Shown here piece by piece: positions 8,931-17,480 of a DNA stretch of 64,000 nucleotides. The notes beneath the pieces were generated by a model. It was not told the DNA's origin and did not search any database. It worked only from the letters and a program-made list of their open reading frames with translations. How positions within the stretch are numbered: the first letter of the stretch is position 1; each line of letters begins with the position of its first letter. Source of the stretch: Ilyomonas sp963790435 (lineage in GTDB: Bacteria; Bacteroidota; Bacteroidia; Chitinophagales; Chitinophagaceae); assembly GCA_963790435.1 (NCBI GenBank), contig CAWBOI010000003.1, positions 186,001 through 250,000 of the forward strand. The letters run 5' to 3'. The translations under genes and the position numbers were made by a program.

Positions 8931-10964
8931 TTACCACACTTTTATTCGTGCCGATTCGGGCTTGTACATGGCATCGCCCGGCTTCACATCAAAAGCTTTG
9001 TACCAGGCATCTATGTTGCTTACCGGTCCGTTGCAGCGATACATACCCGGCGAATGCGGATCAACCACCACTAATTGCGCAGCATATTCCGGCGTTATGT
9101 TGGCGCGCCAAACCTGCGCCCAGCTTAAGAAGAAACGCTGGTCGGGCGTAAAGCCATCCACTTTTTTATCGCTCTTGCCTTCGGGTGTATTTTTAAAGGC
9201 TTGGTATGCGATGTTCAAACCGCCGAGGTCAGCAAGATTTTCACCCAACGTCAGTTTTCCGTTTACATGAACGCTGTCGTTTACCGTAAACGCATCGTAT
9301 TGTGCAGCTACTTTATCGGCGCGTTCAGTAAACTTTTTTTCGTCTTCTTTTGTCCACCATTCTTTTAAGTTCCCATCGGCTGCATACTGTCTGCCTTCAT
9401 CATCAAAACCATGCGTTAACTCATGACCGATAACGGCTGCAATGCCGCCATAATTCACCGCATCATCAGCACCAAAATCAAAGAACGGGAACTGCAAAAT
9501 CCCGGCTGGAAAAGCAATCTCGTTGTTCGATGGATTGTAATACGCATTAATGGTGGGCGGCGTCATATCCCATTCAGTTTTATCAACGGGCTTGCCCATT
9601 TTGTTCACCATTTTATTGTATTCAAACTGATGAATGCTGCGTAAATTTTCCAATACATTGTTGGAAGAAATAACTACGTTCGGATAGCGTTCCCACTTAT
9701 TTGGGAAGGCAATCTTATTTACGATGGCATCGAGTTTTCCCAAAGCCTGTTGCTTGGTGCTATCGGTCATCCAATCAACATTGTTAATCCGGTCTCTAAA
9801 CGTAGCCTGAATATTTTTTACCAAACCAATCATGCGTTGCTTGGCTGCATCGTTAAAGTATTCTTTCACATACAATTGACCTAATAGATCGCCAAGGTTG
9901 TTATCCACCATACTACTCATGCGTTGCCAGCGCTGCGTGATTTGTTTTTGCCCCGATAATACCTGACTGAACTGAAACTGGCGATTGACAAACGCGCTGC
10001 TTAAATAGGCTGCAGAACTTTTAATAACCGCCCATTGCAAATACGCTTTCCAGGTATCGAGCGGCACAGCTCCAAATAAGCCATCAGCCGTTTTTAAAAA
10101 TTGGGGGTTGTTTACCAAAATGCTATCCGCCCTGGTAACTTTCAATTCATTTAATAAAGAACTCCAATTGAAGTCGGGCGTTGTTTTGCTCAAATCAACC
10201 AGTGAAAATTTGTTGTAAGTTTTTTGCGGATCGCGCATTTCCACACGGCTCATTTGCGCAATGGCAAGTGCTTTTTCCAGGTTGAAAATGTTGTGTGCTT
10301 TGGTGTTGGCAGTAACCGAATCGTCGCCCGTGAGCACAAACATATCTTTGATGTAAGAAAGATACGCCGCCTGAATGGCTTTGCTGCGGGCATCGGTTTT
10401 TAAATAATAATCTCTGTCGGGAAGCGAAGTTCCACCCTGCGATAATTGCGGAATGTATTGGTTTACGTTTTTATCGTCCTGTCCCACACTAAAACCAAAC
10501 AGCAAACCGCCGATGCCTTGCTGGCGAAGCGTGAGGATTTGGTGCAACACTTCGTCCTTATTGGTTAACGCTCCCAACTGTTGCAATTGAGGCTGGATGG
10601 GCGTTGCGCCCAATTTCTCAATGGCTGCGCTGTCCATTGCACTGACATACAAAGCACCCACGCGTTGCGCTGCCGAATCTTTTATTTTACCGGCGGCTGC
10701 GTCTTCACATAATTTTTTCAAACGGGTGAGGCTGGTTTCGCGAAGCACATCAAAACTACCCCAGCGTGTTTTGGACGCCGGTACGGGATTGTCTTTGAGC
10801 CAGGTGCCATTGGCATACAAATAAAAATTGTCGCCGGGCTTTACGGCTTTGTCCATGTTGGCAGCATCAATGTACTTAATGCCGGAAGTTTGTTTTTGCG
10901 CCAATAATTCAGAAGCAATACACATTGCTCCGCCTATCAGCACCAGTTGAACCCAGGTTTTCAT
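8931..10964 (-). CDS. M13-family (neprilysin/PepO) zinc metallopeptidase
   Basis: 677 aa, the usual M13 length. After a signal peptide (VLIGGAMCIASELLAQ) comes the N-terminal M13 domain and then the catalytic part, with HELTH at 514-518 (zinc ligands H514 and H518, catalytic E515) and ENLADLGG, whose E575 is the third zinc ligand. Family members cut oligopeptides in the periplasm or outside the cell. It is a single-gene unit, convergent with the peroxiredoxin-like gene and bounded by a bidirectional terminator. Confidence 0.96.
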   Translation of the reverse strand: MKTWVQLVLIGGAMCIASELLAQKQTSGIKYIDAANMDKAVKPGDNFYLYANGTWLKDNPVPASKTRWGSFDVLRETSLTRLKKLCEDAAAGKIKDSAAQRVGALYVSAMDSAAIEKLGATPIQPQLQQLGALTNKDEVLHQILTLRQQGIGGLLFGFSVGQDDKNVNQYIPQLSQGGTSLPDRDYYLKTDARSKAIQAAYLSYIKDMFVLTGDDSVTANTKAHNIFNLEKALAIAQMSRVEMRDPQKTYNKFSLVDLSKTTPDFNWSSLLNELKVTRADSILVNNPQFLKTADGLFGAVPLDTWKAYLQWAVIKSSAAYLSSAFVNRQFQFSQVLSGQKQITQRWQRMSSMVDNNLGDLLGQLYVKEYFNDAAKQRMIGLVKNIQATFRDRINNVDWMTDSTKQQALGKLDAIVNKIAFPNKWERYPNVVISSNNVLENLRSIHQFEYNKMVNKMGKPVDKTEWDMTPPTINAYYNPSNNEIAFPAGILQFPFFDFGADDAVNYGGIAAVIGHELTHGFDDEGRQYAADGNLKEWWTKEDEKKFTERADKVAAQYDAFTVNDSVHVNGKLTLGENLADLGGLNIAYQAFKNTPEGKSDKKVDGFTPDQRFFLSWAQVWRANITPEYAAQLVVVDPHSPGMYRCNGPVSNIDAWYKAFDVKPGDAMYKPESARIKVW

Positions 10965-11185
10965 GTGTAAAATTTAGCTGTAAAAATAAAGTACAAACGA
11001 TTGTTAGTTTTCGAGAAAATGGTTAATTGTACAAATACTAAGGTGAAAGCGGCTGCGGCTGTACTACAATACAAGTGTTACCCTCTGGCATTAGTATTGC
11101 GAACTATAAATATGGGTAAAACCAAACATTCTAAAATTACACAATTGAAATCGCACTTCTTTCATAATAATTAAATGAAATTCCT
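10965..11185. other. Upstream region of M13 gene and small ORF
   Basis: AT-rich and without a long ORF. It must hold the M13 promoter (reading left) and that of the 55-aa ORF (reading right). A GTAAAACCAAAC variant of the dispersed 11-mer occurs near 11114. Confidence 0.4.
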
Positions 11186-11353
11186 ATGAAACCCTTTTTT
11201 ACTCTACTCATCCTGCTTTCAGTTCCTTTCGTTTTAAGTGTTGTTTTGCTTGTAATAGGCATATCATTGAAACTTCAGCGTTTTTATCGCAGAAAACCAT
11301 CCAATGAGGCTGTGGTATTTCCCTATCTCACTTCGTGGGAAGAAGCCGCTTGA
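11186..11353 (+). CDS. Small membrane protein, 55 aa
   Basis: ATG at 11186, stop TGA at 11351-11353. Residues 3-28 form one strong hydrophobic helix, followed by a basic stretch (KLQRFYRRK) and a short polar tail ending WEEAA. The topology suggests an inner-membrane anchor with a cytoplasmic tail. A four-codon ORF (ATG at 11175: M-K-F-L-stop) overlaps the start as ATGA, a pattern typical of coupled translation. I recognise no family. Its reality rests on the membrane helix and the coupled start only. Confidence 0.5.
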   Translation: MKPFFTLLILLSVPFVLSVVLLVIGISLKLQRFYRRKPSNEAVVFPYLTSWEEAA

Positions 11354-11688
11354 TTTAATCTGACTTTATCTATGTGTTCTTAAAAATTACATTTACCAAG
11401 TAATTTTTACCTGCATTTAAATTTTAACATTGTTTTGGCTGTTTTTTTCTCAGTCATAATGAAATAAGATATGTTCGTCAATATGCTTTCCCGGTAACGA
11501 AAATGGAAAAGATATACTCCATTTTTTATTGTTCTTTCAGACTGAACGCACTTTTTCTGAAGATAATTTTTTAAAGTGGTTATTCCATTTATAAAATGGC
11601 TTACATCTTTATAAATTCAATATGTAGTTAGAATCAAAATCTTTCAAAACTACATGATTATCAATAGCAATAGACATCTATTTTTGCA
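11354..11688. other. AT-rich gene-free stretch
   Basis: No ORF longer than about 25 codons was found and no tRNA-like fold. It may contain the 3' end of the small-ORF transcript and the upstream control region of the 25-aa gene. Nothing else is identified. Confidence 0.4.
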
Positions 11689-11696
11689 TCATTAAT
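11689..11696 (+). promoter_or_regulatory. Candidate -7 box for the 25-aa gene
   Basis: TATTTTTG fits the Bacteroidota -7 consensus TAnnTTTG and lies 19 bp before the ATG at 11716. No convincing -33 TTTG was seen. Confidence 0.45.
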
Positions 11697-11715
11697 CATT
11701 TTAAAAATTTTAGTC

Positions 11716-11793
11716 ATGGTAGTTTTATCAGTTGCAATTTTGTTAGCAGTTATCGTAGCTCCATTGGTAAAAGGTGCAAAAAGAGCTTACTAA
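11716..11793 (+). CDS. 25-aa single-helix membrane microprotein
   Basis: ATG at 11716, TAA at 11791-11793. Residues 2-18 are almost all V, L, I and A, followed by P-L-V-K and the basic end KGAKRAY. It has its own -7-like box upstream and a strong intrinsic terminator 22 bp downstream, so the unit looks like a monocistronic gene for a tiny membrane peptide. The family is not recognised. Alternatives are a type I toxin-like peptide or a small regulator of a membrane complex; neither is shown by the sequence. Confidence 0.6.
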   Translation: MVVLSVAILLAVIVAPLVKGAKRAY

Positions 11794-11815
11794 GAAAAAC
11801 ACTTATTCTATTTAT

Positions 11816-11851
11816 AAAGCCTGTTTCACTATTGAAACGGGCTTTGTTTTT
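11816..11851 (+). terminator. Intrinsic terminator after the microprotein
   Basis: AAAGCCTGTTTCA pairs with TGAAACGGGCTTT (one G-T pair) around a 4-nt loop, followed by GTTTTT. Confidence 0.88.
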
Positions 11852-11925
11852 ATAAGAAAAACAGGCAAAAACAAACTCACATTCAACATCTTTAATAACT
11901 TCATCGGCTAATTCATTTTAGCGTG

Positions 11926-12372
11926 ATGACTTTACAAAGAACTGATCCTTCCAACTCCGACTTCATCAACCTGGTATCGCAACTGGACGCTTTTTTAGCC
12001 ATTATTGATGGAGAAGATCATGCGTTTTACAATGCGTTCAATACACTGGGCTTTCTTAAATATGCGTTAGTTGCTTATGCAGACGACAAGCCCGTTGCCT
12101 GCGGTGCAATAAAAGAATTTACTTCTACAGCCATGGAAATAAAACGGATGTTTACATTACCGGAATGGAGAGGCAAGGGTTTGGCTTCGCAAATTTTGGC
12201 TGAACTGGAACAATGGATAAAAGAATTGGGCTATCCAACCTGCGTATTGGAAACCGGCATCCGGCAGCCCGAAGCCATTGCCTTGTATCAAAAAAGCGGC
12301 TATCGGCGCATTCCCAATTACGGTCAATATGCAGGGGTTGATGTGAGTGTTTGCTTTGAAAAAAAGCTGTAA
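11926..12372 (+). CDS. GNAT-family N-acetyltransferase
   Basis: 148 aa from the ATG at 11926 (a GTG one codon upstream is also in frame). The acetyl-CoA loop is RGKGLASQIL (R/Q-x-x-G-x-G/A motif), preceded by the beta-4 strand MEIKRMFTLPEW. The C-terminal part (ALYQKSGYRRIPNYG) is also typical of GNATs. It transfers acetyl from acetyl-CoA to an unknown amine. Convergent with the Omp85-like gene. Confidence 0.92.
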   Translation: MTLQRTDPSNSDFINLVSQLDAFLAIIDGEDHAFYNAFNTLGFLKYALVAYADDKPVACGAIKEFTSTAMEIKRMFTLPEWRGKGLASQILAELEQWIKELGYPTCVLETGIRQPEAIALYQKSGYRRIPNYGQYAGVDVSVCFEKKL

Positions 12373-12405
12373 AAACAAATTTCCATCCCATGTAGCATGC
12401 CATTT

Positions 12406-12455
12406 TTGAAACACATAGGACCATAGGTTTCACATAGCTATTCTATGTGTTTCAA
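12406..12455. repeat. Palindromic ACATAG repeat between convergent genes
   Basis: Perfect 13-bp arms TTGAAACACATAG (12406-12418) and CTATGTGTTTCAA (12443-12455) surround a 24-nt centre that itself holds CATAG/CACATAG copies. It may act as a two-way terminator, as it fills the gap between convergent genes. Confidence 0.8.
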
Positions 12456-12460
12456 TGCTT

Positions 12461-14260
12461 TTAAAACACCGTTACAAATCCCAAATGAATTTTCGATTGT
12501 TGAAAATTCAGGGTAGCATCGTTTCTTTTTCCTACCGCATAACTGATGTTGAAAATGCCGCTTTTGGTTTCAAACGCCAACCCAAAACCAGCGCCCAAAT
12601 AAGTGTGCGAAAATGAAGTGATCGCGCTTTGATAATGGGCATAGCCATCATCGGTAAATACATAAAAATAAGAGTTCTGCGCCAGCAAATACCGGTACTC
12701 TAAAGAAGCCACTGCATACCGATTGGCGTAAATGCCTTCCTCATCAAAACCGCGCAACAATTTAAAGCCGCCAATCTGAAACATTTCGTTTACATAATAC
12801 GTTGGGCTTTGCAGCAAACCCACATTCAGCGCGGCTTTCAGCGTTGCCTGCTTTCCAATTGCAATGTAATGCGCGCCACTAATTATTGCTTTTAACCGAT
12901 AGCTTTTGAGTTGCACTGTATCGTACAAACTCCCCCAGTTAAAAGAACTGTCTTTTATACCCGTGATGGTGGTATTTTTTTGTACCGTTTTGCTGCCAGC
13001 GCTCAGTGTAAAAAACACTTCATTGCCGCGGCGCGGATTGAGCGAATAATCGGTATTACTGAAGCGATAATCTATTCCAAGACTTACGGAGCTAAGGTCG
13101 CTTACCGAAGGCAAAGTTTTGGTAAGAATAACAGTGTTCGTATCTACACTTAACAAACGCGACGATGCCGTTTGTAAAAACAAAGTTGTGGTTTGACGCG
13201 CTGTAAAATTGTATCGCAAACCTAAGTAAGCGTTGATGTTTACAAAAAAAGAATCGCGCTTGTACAACTCAAAATTAAAGTCGAAACCCAACGGCGAATG
13301 AAACAAATAAGGTCGGTGAAACAGCAAATTCAATCGTGGCGATTTGGCTTGCAGTTGTTGCCAGTCAACACCAATGGTTTCGCCGGTAGCAAACGCATTT
13401 TTTAAATTGATAGTTGCCTGCCCGGTTACCAACAACTTACCGCCCACTTGTTGGTTGGAAGGCAAAAAACCCGCAATCACATCAATCTGGTTGCTTTGTT
13501 TGGGAGCCAGATATAAATTCAAAACGGCTTTATCGCTAAGCATCGTAACGCTCCAGGGCTGCGATTGTTTCAGGTAAGGCAGTTCGGCAAGCCGCGCATC
13601 AATCGTACTTAATTTTTGGGCGTTGTACAACTCCTGCGGCGCGATGTTTAAGTAGCGGTGGATAAAATCCTGCGAGAGTTTGGTTTTGCCCAAAATTCTT
13701 ATGCTGTCAATATAATAAGGAAACGATTTATCGAGCGAAAGCATGGCATTCACTAAAGAATCTTCCATCACAAGATTTTCCAATTGAATTTTTGCAAAAG
13801 GATAGCCGTTATTTTGACAGAAGTCTAAAACTTTACTATAAATTGCGTCCACTTTTTCCTCATTGAAAGGCTGATTGCTGAGTGCGCCAACATTGTAATG
13901 GAGTGAAGTTAAAATAGCTGATGTGTTGCTATCGAGTGATAAACGATTCCAGGTGTATCGTTTGCCCAGAAACAGATGGATGGTTAGGTTGTTGCTGTCT
14001 CCCTTCACCGAATCAACAGAAGCCGAAAGAAAGCCTTTCATTTTGAGTGCCTCAGGTAATTGCTGCACGTAACGAAGGCAGGCCTCTTTTGAAGGAAAAA
14101 CAGGAACAAGAGACAATGATTGTAACGAAGCTTGCGTTATAGTATCTACCAAACGCACGGACAATGTGCAATTCTTTTGCGCTGAGAGATGCGTAAAGCA
14201 GCCGGTGAAAAACACAAACTGAAACAAAATTAAAATCCGGTACTGGCGCACAAAAGCCAT
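12461..14260 (-). CDS. Omp85/BamA-like outer-membrane protein
   Basis: I set the start at the ATG at 14260 (MAFVRQYRILILF, signal peptide ending at LSAQ), because longer versions would run into the divergent hemW gene. 599 aa. The N-terminal third has POTRA-like alpha/beta units; the rest is a 16-strand-type barrel with GGFKLLRGFDEEGIYANRY, which resembles the conserved G-x-x-x-(L/V)RG-(Y/F) of the bacterial surface antigen (D15) family, and ends in F. A role in outer-membrane protein or lipid transport is inferred. It is probably not the main BamA, which is longer with five POTRAs. Confidence 0.82.
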   Translation of the reverse strand: MAFVRQYRILILFQFVFFTGCFTHLSAQKNCTLSVRLVDTITQASLQSLSLVPVFPSKEACLRYVQQLPEALKMKGFLSASVDSVKGDSNNLTIHLFLGKRYTWNRLSLDSNTSAILTSLHYNVGALSNQPFNEEKVDAIYSKVLDFCQNNGYPFAKIQLENLVMEDSLVNAMLSLDKSFPYYIDSIRILGKTKLSQDFIHRYLNIAPQELYNAQKLSTIDARLAELPYLKQSQPWSVTMLSDKAVLNLYLAPKQSNQIDVIAGFLPSNQQVGGKLLVTGQATINLKNAFATGETIGVDWQQLQAKSPRLNLLFHRPYLFHSPLGFDFNFELYKRDSFFVNINAYLGLRYNFTARQTTTLFLQTASSRLLSVDTNTVILTKTLPSVSDLSSVSLGIDYRFSNTDYSLNPRRGNEVFFTLSAGSKTVQKNTTITGIKDSSFNWGSLYDTVQLKSYRLKAIISGAHYIAIGKQATLKAALNVGLLQSPTYYVNEMFQIGGFKLLRGFDEEGIYANRYAVASLEYRYLLAQNSYFYVFTDDGYAHYQSAITSFSHTYLGAGFGLAFETKSGIFNISYAVGKRNDATLNFQQSKIHLGFVTVF

Positions 14261-14284
14261 ACACAAAATTAGGTTTACATTTTT

Positions 14285-15406
14285 ATGGCAGGTATTTATG
14301 TTCACATTCCTTTTTGTAAGAAAGCCTGTCATTACTGCAACTTTCATTTCTCTACCAACACACAACTGGTAAACGAAATGATGTATGCCATTGGTATAGA
14401 AGCGAGGTTGCGTAAATCGTATAGTAAAGAAAAAGTCAACACGGTTTATATAGGCGGCGGCACGCCAAGCCTGTTAACCATTACCCATTTGCGAACGCTG
14501 CTGCAAAAGCTGCATGAGAACTTCAGCATTTTGCCCGATGCAGAAATTACGCTGGAAGCCAATCCGGACGATATTAACATTGATAGCTTGTTGCAATGGC
14601 GCTCAGTTGGCATCAACCGTTTGAGCATTGGCATACAATCGTTTCGGGATGAAGATTTGAAATGGATGAATCGTGCCCACAACGCTCAACAAGCATTGCG
14701 TTGCATACAGTTGGCAAAAAAAACAGGCTTCACTAATTTATCTATTGATTTGATTTATGGAACGCCCACCTTAAGTAATGAGCAATGGATACAAAACATT
14801 GAGCAGGCAATTGCATTGGGTGTTCCGCATCTCTCCTGCTATGCGTTAACGGTGGAACCCAAAACGGCTTTGCACCACCTGATACAGGAAAAGAAAGTAG
14901 CCAATGTAGATGAAGAAAAGCAAAGCGTTCATTTTGAAATTCTTACCAGGCGTTTGCGTTTAGCCGGTTATGAGCATTACGAAATTTCAAACTTTGCAAG
15001 GCCCGGCTTTCAAAGCAAGCACAACAGCAGTTACTGGCAGGGCAAGCCTTACATTGGCTTGGGACCTTCGGCACATTCGTATAACAAAGTAAGCCGGCAA
15101 TGGAACATAGCCAACAATGCGTTGTACATTGCTTCCATCAAAAGGGGCGAAGTGCCGTTTGAAATTGAATACCTCACACCGCAGCAACAACTGAATGAAT
15201 ACATAATGACTTCGCTGCGTACCATGCAGGGCACTTCACTGTTGTACATTGCCAATATCTGGAGCGATAGCGAAGCCACCAACATTATTAAAGATGCCAA
15301 AAAGCATATTGTAAGCGGCAACGTAAATTACATCAACGATCATTTGATTTTAACCCGAAAAGGAAAACTGTTAGCTGATGGCATTGCGGCTGAATTGTTT
15401 CGGTGA
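14285..15406 (+). CDS. hemW: Radical SAM heme chaperone HemW
   Basis: 373 aa. The radical-SAM cluster motif is C11-x3-C15-x2-C18 (PFCKKACHYCNFHF), followed by YIGGGTPSLL, LEANPDD and RLSIGIQSF, as in HemW (formerly called oxygen-independent coproporphyrinogen oxidase-like). The cluster motif ends in C-N-F, as in HemW, and the protein is shorter than true HemN. It is thought to deliver heme to target proteins. It starts 24 bp from the divergent Omp85-like gene, so promoters must overlap or lie inside the neighbouring gene. Confidence 0.93.
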   Translation: MAGIYVHIPFCKKACHYCNFHFSTNTQLVNEMMYAIGIEARLRKSYSKEKVNTVYIGGGTPSLLTITHLRTLLQKLHENFSILPDAEITLEANPDDINIDSLLQWRSVGINRLSIGIQSFRDEDLKWMNRAHNAQQALRCIQLAKKTGFTNLSIDLIYGTPTLSNEQWIQNIEQAIALGVPHLSCYALTVEPKTALHHLIQEKKVANVDEEKQSVHFEILTRRLRLAGYEHYEISNFARPGFQSKHNSSYWQGKPYIGLGPSAHSYNKVSRQWNIANNALYIASIKRGEVPFEIEYLTPQQQLNEYIMTSLRTMQGTSLLYIANIWSDSEATNIIKDAKKHIVSGNVNYINDHLILTRKGKLLADGIAAELFR

Positions 15407-15523
15407 GACCTGGAAATTTTTGTTATCGCTATTCGCCCTTTCCTAAATATGTGCAAAACCAAACCCTTATTAAATTGCGGACATCCTCCATTTTATAAAT
15501 CATCCTCTTTTCATTCCGTTGCT

Positions 15524-15531
15524 TACCTTTG
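15524..15531 (+). promoter_or_regulatory. Candidate -7 box for ppa
   Basis: TACCTTTG matches TAnnTTTG and lies 55 bp before the GTG start of the pyrophosphatase gene. Confidence 0.45.
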
Positions 15532-15586
15532 CCGGCTTAAATAAACATCTTCAACAATATCATTCACTACAAAATAATTGTTACAC

Positions 15587-16138
15587 GTGATCACAACTAA
15601 CGTACTACATCCCTGGCATGGAATAGATTATGGTAAAGACGCACCCCAGGTTGTAAATGCCGTAATTGAAATTCCGCAAGGCTCGCGCGCGAAATATGAA
15701 ATTGACAAACCTTCGGGTTTGCTCAAATTAGACCGCGTAATTTATTCATCGTTTTATTACCCGGCCAACTACGGTTTTATTCCGCGCACCTATGGCGATG
15801 ACAAAGACCCGCTTGATATTTTGGTGCTTTCGCTCATTAGCATAACGCCAATGTGTTTGGTAGAAGCCAAAGTGATTGGAGTAATGCAAATGATGGATGG
15901 CGGAGAAGCCGATGATAAAATTATTGCCGTGGCTGCGCACGACCCTTCCATTAATTACTACAACAACATTGAGGAATTGCCCAAGCATTTTTTTGATGAA
16001 ATGCGCCATTTTTTTGAAGAATACAAAACGCTTGAAAACAAAAGTGTGAAGGTGGAAGAATTTGGCGACCGGCAAAAAGCAATGCAAATTGTAAACGATG
16101 CAATGGCATTGTACAAGCAAACCTTTACCGATAAATAA
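15587..16138 (+). CDS. ppa: Inorganic pyrophosphatase (family I)
   Basis: 183 aa from the GTG at 15587; a TTG at 15578 adds three residues. The family signature is seen at D71-D72-K-D74-P-L-D77 with the upstream E-(I)-P and K-Y-E-I-D/K motifs. It hydrolyses pyrophosphate to drive biosynthesis in the cytoplasm. The insert with the NNIEELPKHFFDEMRHFF segment is typical of plant/Bacteroidota-type family I enzymes. Confidence 0.96.
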   Translation: MITTNVLHPWHGIDYGKDAPQVVNAVIEIPQGSRAKYEIDKPSGLLKLDRVIYSSFYYPANYGFIPRTYGDDKDPLDILVLSLISITPMCLVEAKVIGVMQMMDGGEADDKIIAVAAHDPSINYYNNIEELPKHFFDEMRHFFEEYKTLENKSVKVEEFGDRQKAMQIVNDAMALYKQTFTDK

Positions 16139-16188
16139 ATTTGCTTTACTTATTTCTTCGTGTTTTATTTTTGCCCAAAAATTATGTT

Positions 16189-16365
16189 ATGGCTGATAAT
16201 ATAGAATCAAAAACCCGTTCTTCAAGCTATTATTGGTTGTGGTTTTTTATATGGCTGGTAATTTTAATTCTGATGCTGGCAGATGTTGGCGGCTCGCGCA
16301 AGTTTTTCTGGCTCGCTTTGCCCGGAACTGTTACGTATTTCAGTAAAGCGATGAACCTGATATAA
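16189..16365 (+). CDS. Small membrane protein, 58 aa
   Basis: ATG at 16189. Residues 12-30 form a transmembrane helix (YYWLWFFIWLVILILML) followed by GGSRKFFWLALPG and a second weak hydrophobic patch. It starts 50 bp after ppa and ends 23 bp before a strong terminator, so it may be the last gene of a ppa transcript. No family recognised. Confidence 0.62.
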   Translation: MADNIESKTRSSSYYWLWFFIWLVILILMLADVGGSRKFFWLALPGTVTYFSKAMNLI

Positions 16366-16388
16366 TTCATTCAACTTTTTCACTACCC

Positions 16389-16429
16389 GAAAGCTTTGCA
16401 AACCTTAGTTTGCAAAGCTTTCGTTTTTT
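16389..16429 (+). terminator. Strong intrinsic terminator (ppa unit)
   Basis: Perfect 15-bp arms GAAAGCTTTGCAAAC and GTTTGCAAAGCTTTC around a 4-nt loop, followed by GTTTTTT. Confidence 0.93.
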
Positions 16430-16430
16430 A

Positions 16431-16618
16431 GAATACGGAGTACACGGATTTCAGGCACGGATGTTCCGGATTGAATATTGATAAGTAAGATTGAATATTA
16501 GTTGATAGAACTTTCGTTTTTATTGTATCCTACAAATCCCAAACATCTCATTCTTCCCAGTTCAGACAATCCTCATCATCCGTGCATGAAATCCGTGTAC
16601 TCCCCCGTGTTCTATTCC
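16431..16618. repeat. Inverted pair of ACACGGATTT repeats
   Basis: The left copy (16431-16476) contains GAGTACACGGATTTCAGGCA; the right copy (16567-16618) has, on the other strand, GAGTACACGGATTTCATGCA. The outer part of the right copy runs into the stop codon (16612-16614) of the TPR gene. The interior is AT-rich. Confidence 0.85.
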
Positions 16619-17373
16619 AAGTCCTGCAACATGTTCTTTCCTTCATTTTTTAGGGCAGCATCATCTGGCGTGCGATTGGGCAACTTTACCAATTGCCTGA
16701 GCACATCCATTTCATCGGTCGGGCTACTTTTTAATTTGTATGCTTTGGCAAGGTCAAGATAATTCTGAACAAAATAGGGCTCTATCTTTTTGCATTTTTC
16801 CATGTAAAAAATAGCAGAGTCAGCATCCGGTCTTTGCAAGCCTTTTCCATAAAATGTTTTTAAAGCCGCTTTCTTAAACCAATTCAAACTCAACATTTCC
16901 AAATGCCATTTGCCTTCCATATAATTAAGCACTGCATGATTGGCGTTAATCGCCAACCCCTTGTCAGCATTGGCTTTCATAAGCTTTACATCCTCTATAA
17001 TTTTTTTGTTTTCATCCTCCGTTTGCGAAAGATTAGCATAAGATAAGGCTTGTAAATAATAAGCATCGGCGCTGTTTGGGTTGGTGGCTAACGCTTTGTC
17101 AGCGTATTGCTTGGCATCTGCATAATAAGCGTCGCGGCTGCTTTTATCGCTTCCTTTTTTGCCAAGCGAACTGCACAATTCTGCACATTTTACCAATGCC
17201 GTCATGTTGTTGGCGTCCGTTGATAAAACGCTTTTGTAAGCTTCCAATGCATCCGCTTCTTTAAATTGTTTGTACAGATCATTTGCTTTTTGTAGTTGTT
17301 CATTGGTGCTTTGGGCGAACAAAAAAATGGGCAAAAACAAACTCATCATTCCAATCAACATTTTCTTCTTCAT
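16612..17373 (-). CDS. Secreted tetratricopeptide-repeat protein
   Basis: 253 aa with a signal peptide (MLIGMMSLFLPIFLFAQ). Helical pairs with TPR character are visible: NDLYKQFKEADALEAYKSVL, then KALATNPNSADAYYLQALSYANL and KCKKIEPYFVQNYLDLAKAY. A periplasmic scaffold role is inferred; no partner can be named. The stop codon lies in the end of an ACACGGATTT repeat. Confidence 0.82.
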   Translation of the reverse strand: MKKKMLIGMMSLFLPIFLFAQSTNEQLQKANDLYKQFKEADALEAYKSVLSTDANNMTALVKCAELCSSLGKKGSDKSSRDAYYADAKQYADKALATNPNSADAYYLQALSYANLSQTEDENKKIIEDVKLMKANADKGLAINANHAVLNYMEGKWHLEMLSLNWFKKAALKTFYGKGLQRPDADSAIFYMEKCKKIEPYFVQNYLDLAKAYKLKSSPTDEMDVLRQLVKLPNRTPDDAALKNEGKNMLQDLE

Positions 17374-17480
17374 TCTATTAAATTTGTTCTTGTCGTAAGT
17401 ATTTGTTTTTATTGCAAGGAGTTGGTTATAAGACTTGACGTTCTATGATCCCATTTTCTCATCAGCTTTTCGTCTTACTA

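Noticed and set aside
11503..11574. 23-codon ORF in the gene-free stretch
   Set aside because: No leader, terminator or convincing composition; treated as chance.
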